NCBI RefSeq assembly: GCF_019091135.1
Contig: NZ_JAGXJW010000032.1
Coordinates: forward strand, 29,558-93,557
Length of the DNA stretch: 64,000 bases
From: Cohnella sp. GbtcB17
GTDB lineage: Bacteria > Bacillota > Bacilli > Paenibacillales > Paenibacillaceae
Direction of reading: 5' to 3'
Of this stretch, positions 1 through 7,870 are shown piece after piece. The notes beneath the pieces were generated by a model. That model did no database searches and was not told where the DNA came from. It saw only the letters and a list, made by a program, of their open reading frames with translations. Numbering within the stretch: the stretch's first letter is position 1; each line of letters opens with the position of its first letter. The translations under genes were made by a program, and so were the position numbers.

Positions 1-345
1 TGCAGCGAGAGCTATTTGACCAAGCAGTTTCGCCGCAGGACCGGTCTCAGCCCGATGCGCTATCTGACACATATACGCATGGGTCACGCGGCTCGCATGC
101 TTGCGCTTCCGGGCGCGTCTTTGCAGGATATCGCCGAGCGGGTCGGCTATCCGGACGCCCATTCGCTTAGCCGCAGCTTCAAGAAGCGCTTCGGGCAATC
201 ACCGGTCCATTTCCTCGCGGGGCGGGACGACCTCGTACCGGAATTGCCCGATCGGCGTCCGGAATATGCCCTTGTCCCCGATTCCCCACGGTGCTACATT
301 ATCGTTGATAATCATTCTCACGATAGAGCAAGCGGAGGGGCAACC
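1..345 (+). CDS. AraC-family regulator, C-terminal HTH domain (5' partial, no stop of its own)
   Basis: The window opens inside an AraC/XylS-type DNA-binding domain. Residues such as YLTKQFRRRTGLSPMRYL and DIAERVGYPDAHSLSR form the paired helix-turn-helix signature, ending near FKKRFGQSPVHF at about base 220. The frame then runs about 40 more codons with no recognisable domain and, without any stop codon, into the lipoprotein that begins at 346; the first in-frame stop is at 1411-1413. Either the regulator is translated as one long fusion with the binding protein, or its stop was lost by mutation. AraC regulators with a cytosolic siderophore-binding domain (Btr type) are known in Bacillus, but here a full lipoprotein signal lies between the two parts. 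The upstream part of the gene is outside the window. Confidence 0.7.
272..320 (+). promoter_or_regulatory. SigA-like promoter overlapped by a Fur box, for the siderophore-binding lipoprotein
   Basis: TTGTCC (272-277) and TACATT (295-300) are 17 bp apart. Directly downstream, 306-320 reads tgataatcattctca, matching the classical 7-1-7 Fur site TGATAATnATTATCA at all but one base. A ribosome binding site (ggagggg, 333-340) and ATG at 346 follow. Iron-dependent repression is inferred from the site and from the product encoded. Confidence 0.75.
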
Positions 346-1413
346 ATGCTTAAAAAGAAAAGAACTTCATCCATGTCCGCAGCGGCGCTGCTGCTCGGCA
401 TCACCATGTTGCTGGGCGCGTGCGGCAACGGCAATACAAACCCGGGCACGGGCAGTTCGCCGGCAACCTCGTCTTCAGCCGCCACTGCGCCTGCTTCCGC
501 AACTGTATCCTCGCCGGCCGCAAGTTCGCCTGCCTCCACGGAGAGCGCAGCCTCCGGTACCCGGACTTATGTCGATAGCCAAGGCACTGTCACGATACCG
601 GTTCATCCTGAACGCATCGTCGACCTGACGGGCAGCGCCATCGGCAACCTGCTCGAGCTTGGCATCAAACCCGTCGCTGCCATGGACTCGTCGATGAAGA
701 GTCCGTATCACAAAGAGCAGTTAAGCGGCGTCGTTAATCTGGGCGAAGGCTCCGATTACGAGAAGATCCTCAGCCTTCAGCCTGATCTGATCGTTGTATT
801 CGATTACCTGGAAGCGGCCCAGTACGAAAAGCTGATCGAGATCGCACCAGTCGTGCGGCTCGCTTACGGAGCGGATCGACCCGCGGAGCTGCTGAAGAAG
901 TTCGGCGACTTCACGGGCAGGGAGGATCAAGCCCAAACCTGGATCGACGAATGGAATCGCAAGATCGAGCGCGTCAAGCCCAAGATCGTCGAGACGGTAG
1001 GAGACCGCACGGTATCGATTCTTCAACCGTACGCCAAGGGCATCTATGCCTGGGGAGATAAAGGCGGCCGCGGCGGGGAGATTGTGTACGGCGATCTCGG
1101 CCTCAAGGCGCCGCCGATCATTCGGCAGAAGCTGATCGACGGTCCGGAATTCGGAGCGAACCTGTCGCTTGAGCAGCTGCCCGATTATGCGGGAGATTAT
1201 ATTTTCACCAGCAATTGGGGTTGGGACGACGGAGACCCGGAGGTCGTATACGGCAGCGCGCTGTGGAAGGGGCTTCCCGCCGTCAAGGAAGGTCGAACCT
1301 TCTTCATCGACACGGCCGGCTCCTACTACAATGACCCGATCTCGCTCGATGCGCAGCTGGCATTTATCGTGGAGAGTTTTCTGGGCAAGGAGGGGCTGAC
1401 GCTCCTCTCGTAA
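346..1413 (+). CDS. Iron-siderophore ABC transporter substrate-binding lipoprotein
   Basis: A 355-residue FecB/FeuA-type periplasmic binding protein (Peripla_BP_2). A lysine/arginine-rich start and hydrophobic stretch end in the lipobox LLGAC, giving lipidated Cys26; a Ser/Ala/Thr/Pro-rich linker to about residue 75 follows. The ligand domain begins with VTIPVHPERIVDL and includes QPDLIVVFDY, both typical of the family. It would sit on the outer face of the membrane and hand ferric siderophores to a FecCD permease. ATG 346 was chosen for its ggagggg site and the promoter and Fur box just upstream. No permease or ATPase follows; a terminator comes directly after, so the gene appears monocistronic and would need permeases encoded elsewhere. 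The reading frame continues upstream into an AraC domain. Confidence 0.85.
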   Translation: MLKKKRTSSMSAAALLLGITMLLGACGNGNTNPGTGSSPATSSSAATAPASATVSSPAASSPASTESAASGTRTYVDSQGTVTIPVHPERIVDLTGSAIGNLLELGIKPVAAMDSSMKSPYHKEQLSGVVNLGEGSDYEKILSLQPDLIVVFDYLEAAQYEKLIEIAPVVRLAYGADRPAELLKKFGDFTGREDQAQTWIDEWNRKIERVKPKIVETVGDRTVSILQPYAKGIYAWGDKGGRGGEIVYGDLGLKAPPIIRQKLIDGPEFGANLSLEQLPDYAGDYIFTSNWGWDDGDPEVVYGSALWKGLPAVKEGRTFFIDTAGSYYNDPISLDAQLAFIVESFLGKEGLTLLS

Positions 1414-1427
1414 CTTCCGATCAGCTT

Positions 1428-1462
1428 AAAAAGAAGCGGGCGCCGGCGCCCGCTTCTTTTTT
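1428..1462. terminator. Bidirectional intrinsic terminator
   Basis: A perfect 17-bp stem (aaaaagaagcgggcgcc and its complement) with A and T runs at either end. It lies between the plus-strand binding protein and the minus-strand gene ending at 1473, so it can serve both. Confidence 0.9.
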
Positions 1463-1472
1463 GCGAAAGCTT

Positions 1473-1766
1473 TTAGTAACAAGTGAACGAATCGATCCGA
1501 TCCAAGCTGATCCCGGAATACATCCAGAAAAAGCCGTTCCACCGGAAGCCCGACACCGAGGTCCGGCCGACGAACGTCGGGTAAAACCAGAAGCCCTGGC
1601 CGTTGCGGGGCCAGATGTACGTGGTGCGGAACAGGCAGCCGCGGATCGCGCCCGGATCGACGGCCAAGGTCGATGCGGTGAGCGGTCTCGGCGGTGGAGA
1701 CTGCGGCGGCGGCGCCGTAGGCGCCTGCTGCGTGCCTTGCGGTCCGAAAGGAGGCATGAAGGCCAT
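1473..1766 (-). CDS. Conserved small aromatic-rich protein of unknown function
   Basis: A 97-residue protein. The N-terminal third is rich in Pro, Gln and Thr. The C-terminal half is rich in Trp, Phe and Tyr (GQGFWFYPTFVG, FRWNGFFWMYSG) and has two cysteines (CLFRTTYIW and a penultimate Cys). This pattern recalls small proteins seen in Paenibacillus genomes without known function; that is a memory of the family, not a search result. ATG 1766 sits 8 nt after gaggag; an upstream GTG at 1775 overlaps that site and is less likely. It is 42 bp downstream of the next minus-strand gene and probably cotranscribed with it. Confidence 0.7.
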   Translation of the reverse strand: MAFMPPFGPQGTQQAPTAPPPQSPPPRPLTASTLAVDPGAIRGCLFRTTYIWPRNGQGFWFYPTFVGRTSVSGFRWNGFFWMYSGISLDRIDSFTCY

Positions 1767-1808
1767 ATTTCTCACTCCTCGTCAATAAAAATTGGCTGGC
1801 GGCTCCGA

Positions 1809-2126
1809 TCAGAGCAGCGAGATGGTGAGCAGGTTGAAGAGCACGAGCGGCAGCACGAAGCCGGGATTCCCGAACGGTACCTGCGGGCCGGGGAAGAACG
1901 CGCGGCTGTCCGGGATGTTCATGTACAGAATGCCTCTGTCGCAATGCATGAGATGGCCTTCGAATACGTCTCCTTCGAGCGTCTCGACCCGGGCCAGCTT
2001 GCCGGCATGTTGGGCGCAAAGCCCGTGCATGTGGTCCTTCACGGACTTCAGCGTGTCATGGACATGGGATGCGCATTGATAGAGCGGCGTCGTCGCGCCG
2101 CCGGCGGTGGTGTAAGGCGAGCTCAT
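1809..2126 (-). CDS. Small conserved protein with an Sm-like segment and hydrophobic tail
   Basis: A 105-residue protein starting at ATG 2126 after a ggaggt site. The N-terminal part is His/Cys-rich (YQCASHVHDTLKSVKDHMHG). The middle, GKLARVETLEGDVFEGHL followed by HCDRGILYMNIP, has the strand pattern of an Sm/LSm-like fold. The C-terminus is a hydrophobic segment (FVLPLVLFNLLTISLL) that could insert in or lie on a membrane. It probably forms a two-gene unit with the aromatic-rich protein downstream. Function is unknown; a role in the cell envelope or spore is possible but not shown by the sequence. Confidence 0.75.
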   Translation of the reverse strand: MSSPYTTAGGATTPLYQCASHVHDTLKSVKDHMHGLCAQHAGKLARVETLEGDVFEGHLMHCDRGILYMNIPDSRAFFPGPQVPFGNPGFVLPLVLFNLLTISLL

Positions 2127-2292
2127 GGCGATACCTCCATCGATTTGAACATAGGATAAAGTATGCGTATGCCTAGTCCGGCGTTCCGCGTGCGGCGAAG
2201 ATCGCATCGGCGCCCCTTTACGAGGATGGTATGATTAGAGGACCCGGGCTGCGCAAGCCTTCATACATCACTTAGAACTGGGATGAATCGTT

Positions 2293-4065
2293 ATGTTCAG
2301 ATTGCTCGGCAGAGCCTTCCGCGATTTTCGCGCCACCTATCCGAAGCTTCTGCTTTTTGAATATTTGTACATGCTGGCCACCAGCTTCATCGTCGTGCCG
2401 GTCATCACCTTTATGTTCAACCGGATTTTGACGGTCGTCGGCTCCGGCTCCCTGCTCAACGGGGATGTCTATAGGCTCGGAATTAGCTACAACGGCGTGC
2501 TCGGCCTTGCGTTGATCGGGCTGGTCGCGTCCCTCGTCGTGCTGATCGAATTAATCGTGCTGATCGTTCTCGTGCAACAGCATTACTTCGGCAAAAACAT
2601 CGCGATCGCGGACGCGGTAAAGACGACGATCCTGCAAACGCCGCGGCTGCTCGGCTTCGGTATCTTTCAACTGCTATTCCTGCTGCTGATCCTGATTCCG
2701 TTCATCGACTCGCCGCTATCGGCTTCCTTTTACGCGCTGTTCAACGTTCCGGTCTTCCTGAATCGCGAAGTGCTGGACGCGTCATTCACGATGACGTTTG
2801 TGTATGCGATTCTGATCGTCGCCGCGCTGTACGCGCTGCTGCGGTGGATCTTCGCGCTGCACTTTATCGTGCTGGAGGGCAAGACGACGACCCAGGCGAT
2901 CCGCAGCAGCCAGGCGCTGACGCGCGGCAGGCGGACGCAGCTCTTCCTGTCGTTGTTCCTGTTCAACGCGACCGTGTTCGCGGCAGGCTCGGCGGCCATC
3001 TCGTCGCTGTCTTACCTGCCCTCCTGGCTGGACATTAACGTACTGACGATCTTTTCCCGTCATTACGCGCTGACGTTGTCGACCATTTTGACGTATATGT
3101 TCGCCCTGCTGCTCCTGCCGGTCAACATCATTCTGCTGACGCGGCTGTTCTACAACTTCAACCGTTCCTTGGGCGTGAAGCCGCAGGACCGCCTGACCGT
3201 ATACCGCAGCCGGCTCGGGCGGCTGGAGGGACGTATCGGACGTTATATAAAAGGGCTGCGAAAAAGGCGCCTGTTGTTCGCGTGCATGGCGCTCGTCTAT
3301 ATGAGCCTGTCGATCTTCGTCGGTCTGCGGGCGACGGGCGGTCTCGTCTACGCCAAGTGGAGCGTGACGATCGCGGCGCACCGGGGCGACGCGGCCGGCG
3401 GCCCGGAAAACTCGCTGCCGTCGATCCTCTCTGCAATCGACAAAGGCATGATGGCGGTCGAGCTGGATGTCCAGTTGACCAAGGATGGGGTCGCTGTGCT
3501 GTTCCACGACGGGAATCTGCTGCGGATGACCGGGAAAAACGCGCGTATTTCCGACCTCAACTACGCGCAGCTCGGCGGGTTGGACATCGGAGAGGACGTG
3601 AACGGCGAAACGATACGGATCCCGACGCTGGGCGAAGTGCTGTCCGAGGCGCAGGGACGCATCAAGCTGATCGTCGACCTGAAGCCGTACGGCAACGGCG
3701 ATGCGCTGGCCGAGGAGGTCGTCCGGCTGATCCGGGACACCGGCATGGAGAAGGACGCTTATGTCCAGTCGTTCGACGGGAACGCGCTGCGGCATATCCG
3801 GGCGCTCGATCCCGACATCAAGATCGGGCAGATTCTTTACTTCGCGCTTGGCAACCTGTCCTCGCTGGACGTCGACTTCTACACGATCGAGCAGATCATG
3901 CTGACCAAGCAGATCGTGAAGCAGGCGCATGCCGGCGGCCGCGAGGTGTGGGTGTGGACGGTGAACGACAGGCGGGACTTGAAGGAAGTGCTGAAGTTCC
4001 AGGTCGACGGCATCATCACCGACAATCCGGCGGTGGCGCAGTCGATGGTCGAGGTGGACCTGTAG
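2293..4065 (+). CDS. Membrane-anchored glycerophosphodiester phosphodiesterase
   Basis: A 590-residue two-part protein. Residues 1 to about 355 hold roughly eight hydrophobic membrane segments, as in the GDPD membrane domain of YhdW/GlpQ relatives. Residues from about 360 form the catalytic TIM barrel: HRG begins at residue 363, followed by PENS, ELDVQLTKDG and FHDG, the catalytic and metal-binding signature of glycerophosphodiesterases, and VDLKPYG. The C-terminal VWTVNDR and GIITDNP motifs are also typical. It would hydrolyse glycerophosphodiesters to glycerol 3-phosphate and an alcohol at the membrane, perhaps in lipid or teichoic acid turnover. ATG 2293 follows a modest ggga site. It stands alone; a tandem array follows its stop. 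Confidence 0.9.
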   Translation: MFRLLGRAFRDFRATYPKLLLFEYLYMLATSFIVVPVITFMFNRILTVVGSGSLLNGDVYRLGISYNGVLGLALIGLVASLVVLIELIVLIVLVQQHYFGKNIAIADAVKTTILQTPRLLGFGIFQLLFLLLILIPFIDSPLSASFYALFNVPVFLNREVLDASFTMTFVYAILIVAALYALLRWIFALHFIVLEGKTTTQAIRSSQALTRGRRTQLFLSLFLFNATVFAAGSAAISSLSYLPSWLDINVLTIFSRHYALTLSTILTYMFALLLLPVNIILLTRLFYNFNRSLGVKPQDRLTVYRSRLGRLEGRIGRYIKGLRKRRLLFACMALVYMSLSIFVGLRATGGLVYAKWSVTIAAHRGDAAGGPENSLPSILSAIDKGMMAVELDVQLTKDGVAVLFHDGNLLRMTGKNARISDLNYAQLGGLDIGEDVNGETIRIPTLGEVLSEAQGRIKLIVDLKPYGNGDALAEEVVRLIRDTGMEKDAYVQSFDGNALRHIRALDPDIKIGQILYFALGNLSSLDVDFYTIEQIMLTKQIVKQAHAGGREVWVWTVNDRRDLKEVLKFQVDGIITDNPAVAQSMVEVDL

Positions 4066-4117
4066 GGCGTAGCGAGCGATGGGGCCGGATCGGGCGATTG
4101 GTGAGGCGGGCGCGAGG

Positions 4118-4627
4118 GCAAACGCCTCTCGTAGAGAAGGCGATGAGCCGGATCGGGCGGGTGCGGAGGCAAACGCCTCTCGTAGAGAAGGGGATGGGCC
4201 GGATGGGGCGGGCGCGAGGGTAAACGCCTCTCGTAGAGAAGGCGATGAGCCGGATCGGGCGGATGCAAGGGCAAACGCCTCTTGTAGAGAAGGCGATGAG
4301 CCGGATCACGCGGGTTCGAGGGCAAACGCCTCTCGTAGAGAAGGCGATGAGCCGGATCGGGAGGGTGCGAGTGCAAACGCCTATCGTGGAGAAGGCGATG
4401 GGCCGGATGAGGCGGATGCAAGGGCAAACGCCTCTCGTAGAGAAGGCGATGGGCCGGATCAGGCGGATGCGAGGGCAAACGCCTTTTGTAGAGAAGGCGA
4501 TGGGCCGGATGAGGCGGATGCAAGGGCAAACGCCTCTCGTAGAGAAGGCGATGAGCCAGATCGGGCGGGTGCGGAGGCAAACGCCTCTCGTAGAGAAGGC
4601 GATGAGCCGGATCGGGCGGGCGCGAGG
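4118..4627. repeat. Tandem array of ten 51-bp units (array A)
   Basis: Ten consecutive 51-bp units start at 4118, 4169, 4220 and so on with no indels. Units carry aaacgcctctcgtagagaa, then ggcgatgagccggatc, then a variable GC-rich end. Each holds a small inverted repeat (cgcctctc...gagaaggcg, one bulge). Because 51 is 17 codons, several frames on both strands stay open, giving artificial 17-residue repeat proteins; none has a ribosome binding site. It fills the gap between the converging phosphodiesterase and PadR genes. Confidence 0.95.
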
Positions 4628-4647
4628 GCGAGCGCGTTAAGGACCGC

Positions 4648-5199
4648 TTAATCCTCCGCCGGCAGCAGGCTAAGCGCCCACCTGCACCACTCTGTATTGG
4701 TCTCGTTCGACATGATCGCCTTGTGCGTGAGCAGATAGGCGCCGAACAACGGGTGCGAGGGCTTGGGCAAGCCGGCAGCGGGCCAGTCGGCTCTCGCCTT
4801 CAGCTCGACCAGCTTGCTCTCGTACTTTTTGCGCTGCTCCTCATGGAAGGCCAGTCGGTCGGCGAGCATTTTCCGGGCGGATGCCGGCTTGGCATAGGAC
4901 ATGCAGAACACCTTCAGCATCATCTCGTCGCGCAGCGCGGGATCGGCCGTCGGCTGATCGAACCAGTCCTTGAGCGCATCCCGGCCCTTGCCGGTCAGGG
5001 AGTACACTTTCTTGTCGGGCTTGTCGCGCTGCGTGACCAGCTCGACGCTGATATAGTCCCCCTGCTCCAGCTTGGCGAGCAGCGGATAGATCTGGCTATG
5101 CTTGGCGGGCCAGAACGGCTGGATGCGAAGCATCAGATCGTAGCCGGAAAAGGAAGATTGCGCGAGCAGGCTCAGCAGACCATAAGAGAGGGTGTTCAC
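4648..5199 (-). CDS. PadR-family transcriptional repressor
   Basis: A 183-residue PadR regulator. Residues 1 to about 80 are the winged helix (LSYGLLSLLAQSSFSGYDL, QIYPLLAKLEQGDYI, YSLTGKGRDAL), followed by an alpha-helical dimerisation domain of the Vir_act_alpha_C type (FHEEQRKKYESKL). GTG 5199 sits 7 nt after aaaggag. It is divergent from an MFS efflux gene, and the gap between them holds a site matching the known PadR consensus ATGT-N8-ACAT. By family precedent it represses the efflux gene until an aromatic or drug-like ligand binds; the ligand cannot be told from sequence. Confidence 0.9.
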   Translation of the reverse strand: MNTLSYGLLSLLAQSSFSGYDLMLRIQPFWPAKHSQIYPLLAKLEQGDYISVELVTQRDKPDKKVYSLTGKGRDALKDWFDQPTADPALRDEMMLKVFCMSYAKPASARKMLADRLAFHEEQRKKYESKLVELKARADWPAAGLPKPSHPLFGAYLLTHKAIMSNETNTEWCRWALSLLPAED

Positions 5200-5228
5200 G
5201 TCGTTGCTCCTTTATCGGAAAAATTGCT

Positions 5229-5290
5229 TTGACACAGGCGAGGAAGCGTAGTAAGATTATGGCGTTTTATATATGTAAATATAGACATAT
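5229..5290 (+). promoter_or_regulatory. Promoter and PadR-type operator in front of the MFS efflux gene
   Basis: TTGACA (5229-5234), a 17-bp spacer and TAAGAT (5252-5257) form a promoter. Immediately downstream, ATATGT (5271-5276) and ACATAT (5285-5290) are separated by 8 bp, matching the ATGT-N8-ACAT core reported for PadR proteins. Position just after the likely start point fits repression of the MFS gene. Confidence 0.75.
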
Positions 5291-5316
5291 AGAACTGGGA
5301 GATGGAGAGAGCTATT

Positions 5317-6801
5317 ATGAATACGGAAAAGAAGACGCCGGAGGTTCGCTTTTGGCCGGTCATGTTGTCTATTTTTATCGGTTCCTTCTTGTGCGTCCTG
5401 GCCTCGGCGACGATCAATCTCGCGCTCGAGCCGCTCAAGGAGCACTTTCACACGACGCTGAGCTCGGTCCAATGGACCCTCACGGGCTTCATGCTCGCGA
5501 TGGGCACGACGGCGCCGATCGTCGGCTACCTGGGCGAGCGGTTCAGCTACAAACGACTGTACCTGTTCTCCCTCATCGGCTTCACCGCAACCTCCGCGCT
5601 GTGCGCGATGGCATGGAGCGAGGCTTCTCTGATCCTGTTCCGGGTGCTGCAAGGCGCCTTCAGCGGCCTGATCATCCCGGCTACCATGTCCATTATCTAT
5701 CAAATCATCCCGCGCGGCAAACAACCGATGGCCATCGCCTTCTGGGGCTTGTCCGCGATGCTGGCGCCGGCGTTCGGGCCGACGATCAGCGGCTGGCTGC
5801 TGCAGAACTTCGATTGGCAATGGCTGTTCATCATGAACTTGCCGATCGGCCTGATCGCCATTTTACTCGTATACCTGTACATTCCGTATTACCGGCTTAG
5901 CGTGCCCAAGTCGTTCGACGGCCTCGGCTTCATCACCGTCGTGGTCAGCAGCACGGCGCTGCTGCTGGCGCTCGGCCAAGGCCACAGCTGGGGCTGGGGA
6001 TCGTGGAAGGTTCTCGGCTTGCTGCTGCTCGGGTTGGTCGTGCTGGGCCTGTTCATCTGGCGTGAGCTGACGGCCGAAGCGCCGCTGCTCAACCTGCGCG
6101 TGTTCAAAAACGGCCGCTTCACGCTGAACACGATCATCGCCAACATCATCACGATCAGCCTGTACTCCGGTACGCTGCTGACACCGGTCTTCCTCCAGCG
6201 CATCCAGCACGTGTCCGCGATGGACACGGGCCTGATCCTGCTCCCGGCGTCGCTCGCGATGGCGCTCATGATGCCGATCGTCGGCAAGCTGTACGATGTC
6301 GTCGGCCCGCGCGTGCTGATGTCCATCGGCATCGTCCTGCTCACCGTCGGCACGCTCGCGCTCAGCTGGCTCAGCATCGACGTCTCGCATACTTACGTCA
6401 TCTGGTGGATGATCGTGCGGAACCTGGGCATCGCGTTCGTCGTCATGCCGTCGAGCAACGCGGCGATGGACGAGATCTCCCGGGAAAATTCGGGGCACGC
6501 CTCCTCCATCTCGAACTGGACGCGGAACGTCTTCGGCTCCTTCGCGATCGCGATCTTCACGACGCTGCTCGCTTCGCGTTCGATCGACCACGGCACGGCG
6601 CTCGCCATGGCGGGCGACCAGAACCGCGAGCATATCGAGATGATGGCGTTCACGATGAGCGTCAACGACGTGTATCTCATCGCGACGTTCGTCGCGGTCG
6701 CCGCTCTGCCGCTCAGCCTGTTCGTCGCCAAGCTCAAGAAGCCGCACGCCGTGCTCGCTTCGGAGACGGTGAAGGCGGAGGCAGCGACGGTAGAGGGATA
6801 A
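5317..6801 (+). CDS. MFS drug efflux transporter, DHA2 (EmrB/QacA) family
   Basis: A 494-residue protein with a pattern suited to 14 membrane segments. GYLGERFSYKRLYLF matches MFS motif A between segments 2 and 3, FRVLQGAFSGLIIP motif B, and LAPAFGPTISGWLLQ the antiporter motif C in segment 5. These place it among proton-driven multidrug exporters. ATG 5317 follows ggagag by 7 nt; the in-frame ATG 5302 has a poorer site. Divergent from the PadR gene and probably repressed by it through the operator at 5271-5290. A strong terminator follows. Substrates are unknown. Confidence 0.88.
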   Translation: MNTEKKTPEVRFWPVMLSIFIGSFLCVLASATINLALEPLKEHFHTTLSSVQWTLTGFMLAMGTTAPIVGYLGERFSYKRLYLFSLIGFTATSALCAMAWSEASLILFRVLQGAFSGLIIPATMSIIYQIIPRGKQPMAIAFWGLSAMLAPAFGPTISGWLLQNFDWQWLFIMNLPIGLIAILLVYLYIPYYRLSVPKSFDGLGFITVVVSSTALLLALGQGHSWGWGSWKVLGLLLLGLVVLGLFIWRELTAEAPLLNLRVFKNGRFTLNTIIANIITISLYSGTLLTPVFLQRIQHVSAMDTGLILLPASLAMALMMPIVGKLYDVVGPRVLMSIGIVLLTVGTLALSWLSIDVSHTYVIWWMIVRNLGIAFVVMPSSNAAMDEISRENSGHASSISNWTRNVFGSFAIAIFTTLLASRSIDHGTALAMAGDQNREHIEMMAFTMSVNDVYLIATFVAVAALPLSLFVAKLKKPHAVLASETVKAEAATVEG

Positions 6802-6814
6802 ATCCGAGAGGCGC

Positions 6815-6860
6815 AAAAAAAAGATGGCAAGGCGGATATTTCCGCCAAGCCATCTTTTTT
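6815..6860. terminator. Bidirectional intrinsic terminator
   Basis: A-run, stem gatggc plus inner ggcgga/tccgcc, then gccatc and a T-run. It separates the converging MFS and FecCD genes; the FecCD stop codon (6859-6861) lies in the T-run. Confidence 0.85.
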
Positions 6861-7740
6861 ATGATCTGGACGCCCGCGACCTGAACATCAGGAACACCAG
6901 GTAGGGCGCGCCGATGAGGGCGACTACGATGCCCGAAGGGATCTCCTTGGGCGACAGAACGATGCGTCCGATCCAGTCTGCGCCGACGAGCAGCACGGCT
7001 CCGATGAGTGAGGACAGCAGCAGCGTACGGCGATGATTGGCGCCGGCGAGCATGCGCGCGGCGTGTGGCGCGAGCAGGCCGATGAAGCCGACGGCACCGA
7101 CCGCGGCGACTGCGACCGACGCGAGCAGCACGGCGAGCAGCGCGACGAGAAGCCGCGTCCTGCGCACAGGCAGGCCGAGTCCGGTCGAGCTCTCGTCGTG
7201 GAACGAAAGCAGATCGACCCGCCGCCCCAGCCACCAGGCGAGGGGGAGCAGCAAGGCGATAAAGGGCAGCGTCTGTCCGAGCTCCGTCCAGCTGCGGGCG
7301 TAGGTGCTGCCGGCGAGCCAGGCGAGCGCGGGGGCGAGCGTCAGCTTGGCGTAGACGACGAGGATATTGATCAGCGCGCTGCCGGATGCTGCGACCGCGA
7401 TGCCGACGAGGGTCAGCACGGTCGGGCTTAGCCCGCGCCGCCACGCCGCCGCGTATACGATCGCGGCGGCGGCCAGGCCGCCGACGAAGGCGCCGACCGG
7501 CACCCAGCCGGGCGGGAGCGCGGGGAAGGCGATCAGCAGCAGCATCGCCCCCACGCCGGCGCCGCTGGATACGCCCACGATCTGCGGATCCGCGAGCGGA
7601 TTGCGCACGGCGCTCTGCATCAGGCTGCCGCTGGCCGCCAGCGCGACGCCGACGCTTGCTGCCGTCAGCAGGCGCGGCAATCGAAGATCGATGAGCACCT
7701 TTTCATGCAGCGCCGTGCCATGGCCGAGGAGGGACTCCAA
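6859..7740 (-). CDS. FecCD-family iron-siderophore ABC permease, probably 5'-truncated
   Basis: The 293-residue frame carries core FecCD features: DLRLPRLLTAASVGVALA, GSLMQSAVRNPLADP, GLLAPHAARML (the cytoplasmic loop that contacts the ATPase) and IPSGIVVALIGAPYLVFL at the end. Family members are usually 330-350 residues; about 40 residues with the first membrane segment are absent. The only start is TTG 7740 with no clear ribosome binding site, and an in-frame stop lies six codons upstream (7756-7758). A dispersed palindrome (7802-7827) sits just before the break. No ATPase or binding protein adjoins it. I read it as a remnant or a permease that lost its 5' end, though a short functional product cannot be excluded. 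Confidence 0.75.
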   Translation of the reverse strand: MESLLGHGTALHEKVLIDLRLPRLLTAASVGVALAASGSLMQSAVRNPLADPQIVGVSSGAGVGAMLLLIAFPALPPGWVPVGAFVGGLAAAAIVYAAAWRRGLSPTVLTLVGIAVAASGSALINILVVYAKLTLAPALAWLAGSTYARSWTELGQTLPFIALLLPLAWWLGRRVDLLSFHDESSTGLGLPVRRTRLLVALLAVLLASVAVAAVGAVGFIGLLAPHAARMLAGANHRRTLLLSSLIGAVLLVGADWIGRIVLSPKEIPSGIVVALIGAPYLVFLMFRSRASRS

Positions 7741-7801
7741 TCCGATTAGGGGGCCTTAGAGTTTTTGCAGGGTAGCATGGCGCCGAGCGCCGTTTCTCCG
7801 C

Positions 7802-7827
7802 TGTATCGTGCAGTTTTGCACGATACA
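7802..7827. repeat. Dispersed palindrome (TGCACGATA family), single copy
   Basis: Perfect 11-bp arms tgtatcgtgca and tgcacgataca around a 4-nt loop (gttt). The same core occurs six times at 50981-51267 and once at 45629. Here it lies between the end of the SDR gene and the broken start of the FecCD permease. Confidence 0.85.
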
Positions 7828-7870
7828 TGTGCCGCTTTAGCGATTTGAGCGCATTCGGCGTGACGAGAAC

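Noticed and set aside
1461..2159. Long plus-strand frames opposite the two small proteins
   Set aside because: Arg/Glu-rich composition typical of antisense frames in GC-rich DNA; the minus-strand genes have proper ribosome sites.
4079..4651. Plus- and minus-strand frames through array A, read as 17-residue repeat proteins
   Set aside because: Several frames on both strands are open at once because the unit is 17 codons long. None has a ribosome binding site, and variation does not favour synonymous sites.
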